DNA of 50,051 bases, taken from NCBI GenBank assembly GCA_900642245.1, contig CAAAJI010000312.1:1-50051 (forward strand), written 5' to 3'. Below are positions 10,102 to 21,610 of the stretch, piece by piece. Source of the DNA: Fragilaria radians (Eukaryota; Bacillariophyta; Fragilariophyceae; Fragilariales; Fragilariaceae). The first letter of the stretch is position 1. Each line of letters starts with the position of its first letter. The notes beneath the pieces were generated by a model. That model was not told the origin of the DNA. It worked only from the letters and a program-made list of their open reading frames with translations, and made no database searches. A program made the translations under genes and the position numbers.

Positions 10102-12662
10102 GGTCACCGAAGTGAAGTATGTAATATAACTCTTACTCTAATTGAAGCGATTCACTCCTTTCGTATGGTGACGTAAGTCAGGCAAGTTCCATAACAAAAG
10201 TTCCTGCAAGTATCGTTTCGTTTGGGACCAAAAAATGAGAGGAAATTCGAAGACAAAATACATATTTTCAGGTATAATTTCTACATTTTGACTTTCAATA
10301 CCAGATATGAACGAGAGCTAGAAGTGACTAAGGATAGTGGATACGAACAAATGGATTCATTCACGCACTTTTGTTTTTTCTCAATTTCAACTGTGTTATG
10401 ATTCCGCCGCAGAAAAAACTCCATATTTTCCATCTTACTTTCCTTCTGAATCAAGCATAAGAATGTCCTGATAGTTAAATCATTGATTACTGGAGAGAAG
10501 TTCTTGAAATGTTTACTCCTGGGACCTTGGGTTGTCGTTTAGTCACAAATTTTGAACAATGGAGTCATATTCCCTCATTCTTGAAGGCGTGTATGTGTAT
10601 ACTATTGTATTCCCTTGAATCATTCACCTATCTAGTATTTGCAAGACATTCATCTTTTCTGCATGCCTTCAAGCGCTCTATTTATGGAAGATCTATGACT
10701 TGCGAAAACAATTAAAGAGTGGAAGGAAAGATTTAAAATTTCTTCCTCAGGCCTCCATTTTGGTCATCACAAGGCACTCATATCTGCAAACAAATACAGT
10801 TATAATGTAAGACGGGGATAGAAGGCTATTCTCGTTGGCATGCAAGAGGATATTCTACTAAACGTACCTACTTTTACTCAACATTTTGCAACATACAAAC
10901 AGTATGACATTTCAACAATGGAAAAAGGTTCCTTCTGTTGCAATTTTCAGAGGCAAAGACAGTCTTTGTGTTCATCAAATCAGAAGAGTTAATATCTGTA
11001 CAGCTGACTGTCATGCTCAATCTCAAATGGGGAAAAGCCATTGCAAATGTCAAATAACTTACATGATGTAGATCCAGGAAGCAAATAGATTAATAGATCC
11101 CATTGAAACCGACATTACACAACAATGGATCTCACGCATTCCAAATATATGACTCCACACCTTCTGATCCATATGGCACAATACAACTCCTTTGAGTGTC
11201 ATGGCTCTGATGTCAATGATGTTAACACACATCATTCCTTTCCTTCTAACACTACTTTTCCACACATTTTCTCCAGATTCAAGGATCTAGCACAGATAGG
11301 GAATGAAATACGATTTCCTCGGTTGCAAATTATCATCTAATTATAGCGAGTAAAGAGATATCAATCACAAAACATTCCTAGCATCACTGATTTAGTTTAT
11401 AATGAAGCTCTCACATGCCACACACAGTATACAGAAGATCAATGCCTATACGAGACAAAGTGTCATCTTGACACTTTAAACAATGGGATACAGTTCTTCT
11501 ATAATGTTAGAAATCTTACATCAGACAATTGAACAGGGATTTCGAACATCATTACTCTTTCCAAAGGCCTTGCAGATTCATGATTACCGAGTGAAGGTTT
11601 CATTCAGGACTAGAAGATCACCCTTTTCAATGTAATGTCAATACCACTGCGCGCACTCACTCCATTTAGTTCGGTGAGTTAAGAAAGTTATACTCAAATA
11701 CAACATTTGAACCCAAAATTAATTTTCCAAACCATCCACTTCTACTAGAAATTGATGAATAAATTATGAGTTAAGATATACGCAAAATCTATTCTCCCAA
11801 AATCATATATAGCATTGACCAGTGCAGGGCTTAATTCCATGTATTTAGATTATGTGTCATTGTTGACCCTCAACGTCACTTGGGTACTTTCAACGCAAAT
11901 ACGCCCCAGCAACGTTCCCAGCGTCTCAACTCCATGTGAATGTCTTCAAGCCAAAAAAAAATTAATATGACACTACTGACAACTCGACTTAACAACCCTA
12001 AAACCTCAAATTCAAGATCTCTCTTGATAACTCGGATGTACCTTTACACAAGGTTAGACGGAGATACAAAATATATTGAGGCTTACAACTCATCTATAAA
12101 AGCACAATCAAAAACATTTCTTTGTCAATATTAATACAAATACAACAATGCACATCGACAAACTTCCTGAAAATGCTATACCCTGCAAAGTCCTGTCAAC
12201 ATATATATAGTGCCTTCAGAATGCATGGGAAACTTCACTCAACCGAACGCAGAAGCCAATCATAACGTAGTTGTACTCATTACCTCAGATGCTTGAATTC
12301 AACAAGAAAAGGCAGCCTTTGCACAATACCAAGCACGCAAAACCGAGATGAAGATCTGATCACTTCGTTTTGAAGCTTTCAGTGTTTGCTCAGCAATGCA
12401 GCATATATCTGCAGTTATTATAAGATACAATCTTATATGGACACCCTATTGCAATAACAAAGCACAATACATTGGCTGAAGACCATACACATTTTCAAAG
12501 TTAACTTTAAACGGACACATTCAGGCGATCACTTTTTTGCCAGGGAAACAAAAATGCTGCTTGCTTTATTGAGGTTAAGGGTACAAACTACCAACTATTT
12601 TTCAACCAAATAGAAATTCGTTAGAGCTGGAGTTAAAAAACTACTCATACCATGACACAAAT
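10102..12662. other. Long intergenic region, nothing recognised
   Basis: About 2.5 kb lie here without a convincing gene. Short open frames (10509-10715, 11125-11340, 11940-12134) have no domain, no conserved motif and unusual composition. No repeat copy, tRNA-like fold or element end was seen. It could hold untranslated exons or a non-coding RNA, but nothing in the sequence supports a specific call. Confidence 0.45.
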
Positions 12663-13544
12663 ATGTTTCGTAAATCAAAGAAAACCGTTGCAGCGAAAGC
12701 CCTGCGAAAAAGGTCGGCATCTGATGATGAAAACGACAAAAGCGACAAGGATGATGACACTTCCAATCTGATACGTGAAGCACGCGACAGTTTCTCAACA
12801 AGTAAGAAACCCAAGCATTCATCTTCTGTCGACACCAAACAAGGGACTGCATCCTCCACTTGGATGCATCAGTATCAGACTTCTGATACTTCGGGACCTA
12901 CGGAGAAAGACTTAGCAACTGGGACAGCAGACCATCATCCTGAAATAAAGAAACAATCCGAATCTACACTCCCTGATGACGGAATTTTCCGTAACACATC
13001 TCGCAATCCATTTTTGGCAGGACCTCTAAAAGCTACACAATTCGTCCGAACAACTGCCAGATTTGATTACCAACCTGATGTATGTAAGGACTACAAAGAA
13101 ACAGGATTTTGTGGATTCGGTGATACATGTATTTACCTTCACGACCGGGGTGATACTTTATCAGGATGGCAATTAGAACAGCAATGGGAAGAACAAAAGA
13201 AAAAGGAGATGGCACAGCGAGAATTGGATGCTTTTTCTGATGGAAAAGAATTAGTGGAAGAGAAAGCAGAGATACCGGAGGATGGATTGCCCTTCGCATG
13301 CTTTCTTTGTCGAGATTATTTTCAAGACCCAGTCGTCACGAGTTGCGGACATTATTTTTCCGAAAAATGTATTCTTAATTATGTGCGGAACTCTGAGAAG
13401 CCCCTTTGTCCAGTATGCAACGCAGACACACATGGTGTATTCAATCAACCCACTAAACTCATTTCCAAAAAGCGACGGTTACTAGGTGCAACGGCATCAT
13501 GGCAAGAGTTTATGGAATGCCAAAAGAAACCCAATCCGAAATAA
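12663..13544 (+). CDS. CWC24: Splicing factor Cwc24/RNF113 (CCCH + RING)
   Basis: This intronless gene encodes 293 residues with the architecture of Cwc24/RNF113A, a spliceosome-associated factor needed around the first step of pre-mRNA splicing. A charged N-terminal tail precedes a CCCH zinc finger (C141, C150, C156, H160; spacing 8-5-3) and a RING domain (C213, C216, C228, H230, C236, C249, C252). The linker RTTARFDYQPDVCKDYKETG and the post-RING GVFNQP match the family. The family RING normally has Cys in the HYFC motif. Here it is HYFS (Ser233, codon TCC), so one zinc ligand is missing. The start is ATG 12663. The product is expected to be nuclear. Confidence 0.93.
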   Translation: MFRKSKKTVAAKALRKRSASDDENDKSDKDDDTSNLIREARDSFSTSKKPKHSSSVDTKQGTASSTWMHQYQTSDTSGPTEKDLATGTADHHPEIKKQSESTLPDDGIFRNTSRNPFLAGPLKATQFVRTTARFDYQPDVCKDYKETGFCGFGDTCIYLHDRGDTLSGWQLEQQWEEQKKKEMAQRELDAFSDGKELVEEKAEIPEDGLPFACFLCRDYFQDPVVTSCGHYFSEKCILNYVRNSEKPLCPVCNADTHGVFNQPTKLISKKRRLLGATASWQEFMECQKKPNPK

Positions 13545-14529
13545 CTCCTCCTAAATTTACTGCTTATTCATTCACAAACTGACTTCGATCCACTACAATA
13601 TTCATTTACTCCTTAATAATAGTCTTCAAAATGCGACGTTCCACAAATTCATAAGTGTCGATCAAACTCTTAGCTTTCCTTCGAAGTTCAGATTCCAAAA
13701 AACTATCCTTCAATACTTAAGCCTTGACGATCAGTTCATGATGTAACCCGATCTGCTTGTTGTTGTATCAATTTTTGTGTTGCTTTTGCTCTAGCTCTAT
13801 GCACTCATTGGTTTCCATAGGACTCATTACAATTTTATCGTTAAGAGGAAGAAAAAGAAAAAAGTCAATATTGTTAAGGTCCACCGCTACAACTTGAAAG
13901 GTCGAAAAAAATCAACAGTAGACAAGCGATCATATCTCCAGGATTTGCTTTCCTCTCAAAATCCAGGATCTACCCATCTTCTATCACCACACACTACCTT
14001 ATACATTCTGATCTAGGGACATCAAAGTGCAGATTTGTGTCATAAATCAAATAAGCTTTTCTTCCTTTTGAGGGCTAAACCTCATTACTCCATCGAAGCG
14101 TTGATAAGTAAGCGTTTAGATTCATCACCTTTCGAAACCCATAAGAATGAATCGCAGCAAAAATTTACCGATTCTATGATGTGACGATGATCAATTAAGA
14201 ATTCTTTAAATTAACGTGGCATCAAAGAGTACACATGATTTGAAAATTTGAATTCACATTGAGCTTGGAAATCAGCAGGGATAACAAATCTTGTATATGA
14301 TTTGAAGAAAGATATTTGTGGTAATGCTGAATTCTTCATTTTGATGATTAAATTACTCTTTCAGAACTAATAGTACATAGATTTTGGAGTTAAAATGTTT
14401 ATTCGAGTTGTGTGTAGGCATAATCAATGTTTAGGTAGCCTAAACACCCCTTTCAAATTTAGTTATATTACAATCCGTTGGAAAAAATAACGATCCCCAA
14501 TTGGATGAATTTGATTCAAGCTCCTTTCC
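13545..14529. other. Intergenic between convergent genes
   Basis: About 985 bp separate the convergent Cwc24 and PPR genes. The stretch is AT-rich with no recognisable coding segment, repeat or RNA gene. Confidence 0.5.
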
Positions 14530-17160
14530 TTACGAGCTGCGAAGAGAATTCATTTCTTGCTGATACGCAGTTCTAGATGCAGACTTTTTCAAACATTTTA
14601 TCAAAAGTTCGTTAACTTTGCCAATTCGACAACAACAATCGCGAAAAGCTCCAACTATCAAGGCATCACGATGAGCTCCAGGACCCCAAGCTGAAATGGC
14701 TGTGGAGTAAGAGTGCGCCGTGGGAGACATTGAAGCATCCCCTCTTTTGAAACATATCTCCATCTCCTTTAAAATAGTTTCTATGCGTTCCGGTGCGTCT
14801 CCACGTTTACTTTTTGCCCAGCAGTTCATGATTGTCGTATAAGTAATTGCGTTCGGCTTTACCATGAAGTTGGTTTTTGCATCATCTATCATTTCAAATA
14901 AAAGCCTCTCTGCATGTAACGGTTTGTCGTCGTGTTCAACATTGGCCCAACAGTTAATGGCAGAATTATAGCAAATGGTATTAGGCTGGATACCCTCTTT
15001 CTTCATCGAGCACAATAATGCCTCTGCCTTCAACCCTGCATTGGGAATCCGAGCTTTCGAATATGCATCCATTAAACAGGAATAGGTTACAATATTTGGG
15101 CGACATTGCCATCGATTTGGATCCCGGGAGAGAATGAGCATTCTTTCCATGATACCCTCCGCTATTTCCACAGCCCACAGCGTGCCTTCTTTAGCATATC
15201 CGTTCAAAAGAATGTTGTAGCTATTCGAATCTGGACTTACACCTCCTGTCTCATGTTCAGCCTCCATATGGTCAAGGATTTCTCGCGCCATACCTAGTGC
15301 TCCCGGCATTTCGTTTTGGATTATCACACGCATCAGACAATTAAATGAATCGCAACCAGGAGTCATGCCAAACTCCTTCATTTCATCAAGCAGCTTCAGG
15401 GCGTCTTCTATGGAGTGGTTGGTCTTGTTCATGAACTTGGCACGTAAAATAATGTTGAAAGTGATTTCATCCGGTTTGACATTATCATTTCCAGAGATAT
15501 ATTTAACTTTCATCTCTTCAAACAAGGATTCTATTGTTTCCCATGGGCTTTTTACTTTTGACAAGATATGGAATACAATATTGTAGCTTATAGTATTTGG
15601 ACTGAAGTCCTCATGAGACCACATAGAGCGTAACAATCTTAACGCGCGTTGAGCAATTGAGGCTGGGTCAGGTACGTTAAGCGCATCAACATTTCCAATT
15701 TCATTCAAGATGGTGCCGAGAGCGATGTTGTACATCATACAATCGGGCTTTAAGCCATTAAATTTATTTGCGAATAGATGGCAATTTAGCAAAATCTCTT
15801 CCACGCTTGTACCCCCATCTCTCGATATAATATCCATAACCATACTATAGCTGATACGGTCAGGAGCAACCCAGGGGTTATCATTAGTTGCACTTAAATG
15901 GATCATTTTCTGCAAATAATTTTGGGCTTGTAGACGTGCATCCACTCGGTAACTCTTTGCCAAACCTCTTAGGATAATGTTGTAACACACACTGTTTGTC
16001 TTTCCAGAAAAATTACCTTCACCATCTTCGATTTCATTCAGGATTGAGATGGCATAATCAAGCTGATCGCAATTGACCAAGACTTGTAAAAAGGTAGCTA
16101 ATGTGGTAACGTTGGGTTGGGCAAGACTTTTCCCTTCTTGCATTTTCCCCCATACAGCGTTCGCAATATCAGCTCTGTTGAACTTATTACATGCCTGCAT
16201 CACGAGATTATAGGGAATCGGTAAACAAATTTCAATTCTGTCATCATTTTCTATCATTTTTAAGAGATTCATTGCTTCATCCAATGACTGAGGTAATCCG
16301 CTATGTACCAAAGTCGACATGAGAGTATTGTATACCCTTTCTAAAGGTGCTTTGTCTTCCAATATCAAAGAACTAAAGATTCTAGTCATTCTTCTCAAAC
16401 AACCATCGGTAGAAGACTCCCCGCCACACGTAGTTTCAAATTTGAGCCCCTGATGCTGAAACCTACGAAACTTCTGCAATAGGTCAAGACGCTTTGACCA
16501 TAAATAAAATTCAACCCAATTCAAACTCCAATTATCTTCTTTAAGTTTAGGATATGATGGATCAACTTGAATCTTTTTCATAAATTCTATGACTCTTGAG
16601 GCTTGAAAAAGCGCATGCAAAAGTTCTTCGTATGATTCGTCGGATTGTGTCTTTTTATGATTTGAATAATCATTGAAGGGAAGCAAAAGCTGCTCGATCA
16701 GATTCATAAGTCCCCCCATAGGATGATCCTCTGATGATATTATTTCCTGAATGTCGGAAGGATTCCCTTTATTTATGAAGGTGTTAAATAGGAGTAACGC
16801 GAATTCCGGTGATTTGCAACCGAGTTTACCCTCATTTTGCTTTAACATCTGAGTAGCTCTTGTGCTTATCCAATAATGAAAGATTTCTCTCCACATCTTT
16901 GTTTCTGAAAAATTGTATTCATTCCTAGAAAGAAAATGTTTCGTTAGCTTCAATATTCGTTCGTGTTCGAGTCTCAAAGCACGATCCTGTTCGGGATTTC
17001 GGATTTGGCTTGTTCTACTTGGTTGTCGTGTTACTTGTTTATATGAATGCGTATCGTAATCATCGTATGCAATTGAGAGGTGACTGTTTTGCCGCCGCCG
17101 AGGGCAAAGCTTGAGCCTCCATAAAGCTAGGCCTTTTTCGAACCGAAAAAAACGTAGCAT
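14530..17160 (-). CDS. Pentatricopeptide-repeat (PPR) protein
   Basis: This single-exon gene encodes 876 residues. From about residue 285 to 845 it carries roughly a dozen 35-residue PPR motifs, visible as the repeated pattern (S/T)YN/TYS..(L/M)..(C/A)(W/Y)(A/S)K. Clear examples are NSYNILLNGYAKEG, VTYSCLMDAYSKA, CYNSAINCWANVE and ITYTTIMNCWAKSKRGD. PPR proteins bind organellar RNA and act in its processing, stability or translation. The N terminus is rich in Arg with no acidic residue except one Glu in the first 23 positions (MLRFFRFEKGLALWRLKLCP), which fits a mitochondrial presequence. No C-terminal E/DYW editing domain or SMR domain is seen, so it is P-class-like. Start is ATG 17160. The RNA target is not predictable here. 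Confidence 0.92.
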   Translation of the reverse strand: MLRFFRFEKGLALWRLKLCPRRRQNSHLSIAYDDYDTHSYKQVTRQPSRTSQIRNPEQDRALRLEHERILKLTKHFLSRNEYNFSETKMWREIFHYWISTRATQMLKQNEGKLGCKSPEFALLLFNTFINKGNPSDIQEIISSEDHPMGGLMNLIEQLLLPFNDYSNHKKTQSDESYEELLHALFQASRVIEFMKKIQVDPSYPKLKEDNWSLNWVEFYLWSKRLDLLQKFRRFQHQGLKFETTCGGESSTDGCLRRMTRIFSSLILEDKAPLERVYNTLMSTLVHSGLPQSLDEAMNLLKMIENDDRIEICLPIPYNLVMQACNKFNRADIANAVWGKMQEGKSLAQPNVTTLATFLQVLVNCDQLDYAISILNEIEDGEGNFSGKTNSVCYNIILRGLAKSYRVDARLQAQNYLQKMIHLSATNDNPWVAPDRISYSMVMDIISRDGGTSVEEILLNCHLFANKFNGLKPDCMMYNIALGTILNEIGNVDALNVPDPASIAQRALRLLRSMWSHEDFSPNTISYNIVFHILSKVKSPWETIESLFEEMKVKYISGNDNVKPDEITFNIILRAKFMNKTNHSIEDALKLLDEMKEFGMTPGCDSFNCLMRVIIQNEMPGALGMAREILDHMEAEHETGGVSPDSNSYNILLNGYAKEGTLWAVEIAEGIMERMLILSRDPNRWQCRPNIVTYSCLMDAYSKARIPNAGLKAEALLCSMKKEGIQPNTICYNSAINCWANVEHDDKPLHAERLLFEMIDDAKTNFMVKPNAITYTTIMNCWAKSKRGDAPERIETILKEMEICFKRGDASMSPTAHSYSTAISAWGPGAHRDALIVGAFRDCCCRIGKVNELLIKCLKKSASRTAYQQEMNSLRSS

Positions 17161-17833
17161 AATACTGATGGTAATTCTTTGTTGTTCTGGCTTGCCTTTT
17201 CCATATTTTTATGGCTAGAAACCATGACATTGAATGACTGTTTAAGGTTTTGGGATGGAATTTCCACAATGAAAATACGATGAAAAGATGATGATGAAAT
17301 CCATAAGGGGGCATTGTCAACAACATCTTACCATCAATCATACATTGACATTCATGGAAGGGAATATCTTACATGAACCTGCAGTCAGCAATAAAAATTT
17401 ACCACCTACCTTGAAAAAATATCTGACATTTCCCCTCATCCCCCTATACAAAAAGCATTACTTCAAGCTCTTCGGCTATGAACTCTTCTTCAACTGTAAT
17501 AGATCTCCAACAAATATTTTCAGAAATAGGGGAATCATAAGAACCCTTAATTTCTTTGCAAGAGTCAGAGCCCCCATCGTAAGTACTAGCTTGAAATACC
17601 TTCATAAAAATACTTCCATGACATTCTCATCAAAGTTGTCTTAGTCATTATGACAAGAATACACTTTCAGATAACTGAAAAAACTCTAATTCTAAAGGTT
17701 CCATTGAACAGTGTTTACTTTTTTATATCATTAGAAAATCCTATGGCTGAAAGATTTTTCTCCAGACTCAATTATAGCAAGGAGCATTAATCATCAACAA
17801 AAATTATTATAAGTTGCTTTGGCTGATGGAGGA
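17161..17833. other. Intergenic, nothing recognised
   Basis: This interval lies upstream of the PPR gene and downstream of the SNARE gene, both on the minus strand. An open frame on the plus strand (17288-17644) has no domain and looks like chance. I also looked here on the minus strand for a hydrophobic exon that could complete the SNARE and found none. Confidence 0.45.
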
Positions 17834-19099
17834 TTACAAACAGGAGAATGCTGAATGCCTAATTTTCTCTGATCCTTCAAAGCTTTGATTGTTGCTGGGG
17901 GTATGACTTCCACATCGGAAAAGATTGCTACTGTCAATATTCTTTATCTTTGTCGCGCTTACATTAAAAAGGTCCATTAAATCTTTCCGAACCTCAAAGA
18001 TGTCTTGTTGAAAAGTCTTAAATGGTAGCTTCCAATTAAGGTCTTCCATGGAGATGAATTCCGTGGTATTCTGACGTCTCGGTTCGGCTCCTATATACTT
18101 GGCAAATCCATAATGACCATCATTTGCATCCTCAAGGTGTTCTAGAGCAACCTCTACATTCGCTCTGGCGTACCGCACTTGATCACTTACCAAATCAATA
18201 TTTTCCTGCTGGTTACTTACCAATCTATCTAGCTCCCGATATATATTTTGCACAACATGAAGACTTTTGTTTATGTCTTCTGTTTCCTTTTCCCGCTCAC
18301 GCATCGCGCGATCAAAAAAATCTTCATTATCCTTCACAGGATACGGCAAGTGTATGAAGTGAGATTAATTTCAAGCATGAGAACATTACAAAAAATTGAA
18401 CTCACCTCGACTTTCTCAACACAACGTTTTCGACGTTCACGAATGCGATCTCGAATTGCCTTATAATCGATTGGACTCGATAGCAATGCAGCCTCTGCTT
18501 TTTGCCTAGTAAGGTAAGTACGAACCGTAAGGTTATATGCATTATGGGCGCGTTCAAAGTCCCGCTTGAGTTTCGAAAAGGAAGCTTTCACAGCAAGATC
18601 TTTTTGATTCCAGGGACTCTGCTGGATAGCTGAAGCCAAATCCAAGTCAGCATCTTTTGCCGATTGCAGTAAAATTCGAATCCTCATTTGATGAGTGGAA
18701 AATCTTTAGTTAGCCAAACCAAGTGCCTTGCAGACAATTAGGTACTAAGATTACTTACTTCCATTGATCCTCTGGTGTCATCATATCCTGGTTTACAATA
18801 GCCTGCAAGTCGTTGGTAAGCTTCTGAAATTTAACAATCTCATCGCTCAATTTAGAAAAGGCGGAAAGATTCTTCTCAGAGTTGTATCGAGGAACTGTTG
18901 TGGCATGATTAATTAATGATTTCTCCTTTAGAACATGTCTCTCCTGCTGGTGATGCTCCAAAGCCTCTGATATTTGATCAAATACCAATTTCGGACTAAT
19001 TTGCTCTAAAATCCTGGAATCGCTATTGTTCACTTCTAGGTGGATGCTTTTCGGTAATGCTTGAATAGAGTTGTTTCTACCAACATCCTTGAACGACAT
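17834..19099 (-). CDS. Syntaxin-like Qa-SNARE lacking a membrane anchor, three exons
   Basis: Exons are 19099-18759, 18682-18406 and 18331-17834, with 76-bp and 74-bp introns. All joins keep frame, giving 371 residues. The N-terminal half is helical (FSKLSDEIVKFQKLTNDL resembles the syntaxin 7/Pep12 Habc region). The SNARE motif spans about 218-275, with the zero-layer glutamine at Q247 (RLVSNQQENID) and the typical Qa end VRYARANVEVALEHLEDA. Qa-SNAREs drive membrane fusion and normally end in a transmembrane helix right after this motif. Here about 96 polar residues follow instead, with no hydrophobic stretch and no C-terminal lipidation box. An unrecognised intron is possible: a GTATAT at 18098 follows GFAK at just the right distance. 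The frame opens at TTG 19108; the first ATG is 19099. Confidence 0.8.
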
Positions 19100-20827
19100 C
19101 ACAAGCAAAAAAACCTTTAAAGATTCTGAAAACTCGAAGGACTATTTTGGAGGTCGTCGACCGACAATTTTCAAAACTGCCAGAGTACATTGGCTCCTTG
19201 TAAAAAAAATTTCTCCAAATTTGTGGGCGATCATATTAGTATGCATCGCTTAAGGATATTCATTTTTTATATCGACGAAAGTGTCGAGGAAATTATTTTT
19301 TGAATGCCGAAGCCATAAGAAGAACTAACCCTTAATGTCGTTGAATCGGAAAGCACATATTGATATTATTAGGATTTATTTCTTCATCCAATCCTGCCAC
19401 AGCCATGTTTCATGTTGGCTTACAAAAATTACAAAGTTCATCCGACCTGGTTGCAACCTACGGTACAAAATGTATGTCTTTGACTGTTTGGCAGTGATGC
19501 TGCAACAAATCAAGGTTGCAACAGATATCAATCGCGGGAATAAAACAAGGAAAAAAGGTGACGAGAAAGATATCAATGACAATTTTGTAACTTTTCTAGC
19601 ATATCGTTGTAACGTTTTATATCTATATAACAGCATTGTTTCCTTAAAAAAAACTATCCTCTCCTTTTACGAAATTTATTGGTGAAATCTCGTCATCATT
19701 GTTCTGCTAGTTAGATGGTTTGCCATTGTGGGGTGAAAACTAGTCTGGATTATGTTGATGGATTGAATATTATATCAGTGCTGGGTGATGTCAAATCTTG
19801 AATATTCTGTTAGATAGTATAAAAAAGACCAAGATCATAGTAACCCGAGTAACGTGTTACCGCTGAATTGTATTTTATCAATGTGGAATTGTTGTCGTCC
19901 GCTACCTTTGGCTAATAAGATTCTCTTTTTTATGAAAAAAAACAGACAGTTTCTCGTCACCGTCAAGTATGTGGACGTGTTTGTGTTTCAAATTTATCAT
20001 GACTTACATTTAGCTGGGCGAGCCGTATGGGATATTAAAAATCCAATTCACATAGTCTATCATCATTCATGGAGTGATAGATGTTCCAGATATTTATCAA
20101 CTCTTTTCCATACCAAAACATCACTTGAAATACAAAAATATCATCCCCCTTCACTCTCTATGATTTTAAACAGTTCAAGTTATATAAGTATATCTCTTTT
20201 TAGTAGACTACAAAATTCTGCTGCATTGATGTTGCACTTCATTGGAGTGAAAAATGCACATTGTGGTTGTGATCTCTCTCATTCTCTCTCTCTTTCTTCT
20301 GCTCTCAAGGAAATAAGAAAGTTTACTCTCTGCAGCATTTTTGGACTCAAATTAAATTTAGCTCACTATTTCTCTATCTGGATTGAATCTGGCAACATGA
20401 CGACGTTTAATATATGAGACTACATGTAAAAAATATACTTTGACCTAGAGCTTATTGACAAAAGCCTTTTAGAGCAAGTTCTCAATTCATTGTCCCAATA
20501 ATGCTATAATTAAAGTTGTCAGTATTACGTGTATTGGCATCATTACTCTAAGTGCGTTGAATTGTGTTTGAAGACTACATCCAGAAATTGCATGAAGAGT
20601 GCAATAGTTTTATGTTTTAGAGCCAGCAGGAAAACGATAGAGAGCGATTACGCATTCCAGAAAGATTCCAGAATTGGATCACGAACACGCAATTGGAATT
20701 CTAGTTCAATGTGTCATGCATTTTCAACATTCCATACTTATTGGTTCTTTCCCACCACCTAGACATTAAAAATTCGACATAAACTTCACAGAACTACGCT
20801 CGGTTTTTAAAAGTACTTTATTTGGGA
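19100..20827. other. Intergenic with CT-rich tract
   Basis: About 1.7 kb lie between the divergent SNARE and RING-A genes. The open frame 19854-20417 begins at GTG and has no domain. A CT-rich microsatellite-like tract lies at about 20272-20306. Nothing else was recognised. Promoters of both flanking genes are expected here by position. Confidence 0.45.
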
Positions 20828-21610
20828 ATGACAATCCGTTTCCTTCAGCAAGGTCCCGGAATCACTGCGAATACAAATACATACAATAACTCAACGTCGA
20901 TACATGGGAAAGATCCACGATGGCCGAATGTTGGAAAGCAACAAGATTTGGTGAAGCTTCTTAGCTTCATGTCATTGTACCTGTTGTTATTTTTTTGTTG
21001 CATCGTCCCCCCGTGGCTAGTGTACCGACGTCAACGACGACAACGATTGCTGCAATTTCGTCAAGATTCAATTCTTCAATTTATGCAGATGTTAAATGAG
21101 GCAGATCCGGATGAGCCTGTCTTTCTTGACGCAGAAGAACTTCGTAAGTATCGAGTACAACGAATTCAAGAGATTTTACAACATACAACCATGGTAGTCA
21201 CAAGTGAGAATCTGATAAGGCAGGAAGAAAAATCAGTGTCAGACTTTGATAAGGGAATAGAGAATAATCATGAATTTCATGACATCGAAGAAAATTATAG
21301 AATAGAAAACTCTGAGGATGTAGAGGAACCAGATTCTGCTGGGCAGTTACGGTTAGGAGATGACCTACCCAATGGAAGTCGTCAAGTTCCTGCACTTTGT
21401 ATTATCTGTCTGTGTCGCTACGAGATAGGTGATTCTATCTGCATTTCCAGTAATCAAAGTTGTCCACATGTCTTTCAATTAGATTGTGCTGTGACATGGT
21501 TGTCCAAAACGAAAGTAACATTATGTCCATGTTGTCGACAAGATTACTGTCCTAAAGTTACAGAGGAATGTAACTCAGTAATTCCATTGGAGGGAAGGGA
21601 TCCTGAGTGA
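20828..21610 (+). CDS. Membrane RING-finger protein, family member A (intronless)
   Basis: This 260-residue protein has an N-terminal RFLQQ motif, a single transmembrane helix (about 42-62, LLSFMSLYLLLFFCCIVPPW), a basic juxtamembrane stretch, an acidic linker and a C-terminal RING. It shares this plan, and the junction TTMVVTSEN, with genes B (33943-34593) and C (36374-37127). Membrane RING-H2 proteins are usually E3 ubiquitin ligases. The RING is CIIC...CPHVFQLDC...CPCC. Relative to B and C, the second His ligand is Gln (CAA), so zinc site 2 may be weakened. B and C have an intron exactly at this junction; A has none. The frame starts at TTG 20822; the first ATG is 20828. Function beyond probable ubiquitin ligase is unknown. 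Confidence 0.82.
   Translation: MTIRFLQQGPGITANTNTYNNSTSIHGKDPRWPNVGKQQDLVKLLSFMSLYLLLFFCCIVPPWLVYRRQRRQRLLQFRQDSILQFMQMLNEADPDEPVFLDAEELRKYRVQRIQEILQHTTMVVTSENLIRQEEKSVSDFDKGIENNHEFHDIEENYRIENSEDVEEPDSAGQLRLGDDLPNGSRQVPALCIICLCRYEIGDSICISSNQSCPHVFQLDCAVTWLSKTKVTLCPCCRQDYCPKVTEECNSVIPLEGRDPE

Noticed and set aside
17288..17644. 118-codon open frame on the plus strand
   Set aside because: No domain, no matching splice context, and composition like the surrounding intergenic DNA.
19854..20417. 187-codon open frame on the plus strand
   Set aside because: It begins at GTG, contains the CT-rich tract, and shows no conserved motif; a eukaryotic gene starting this way is unlikely.
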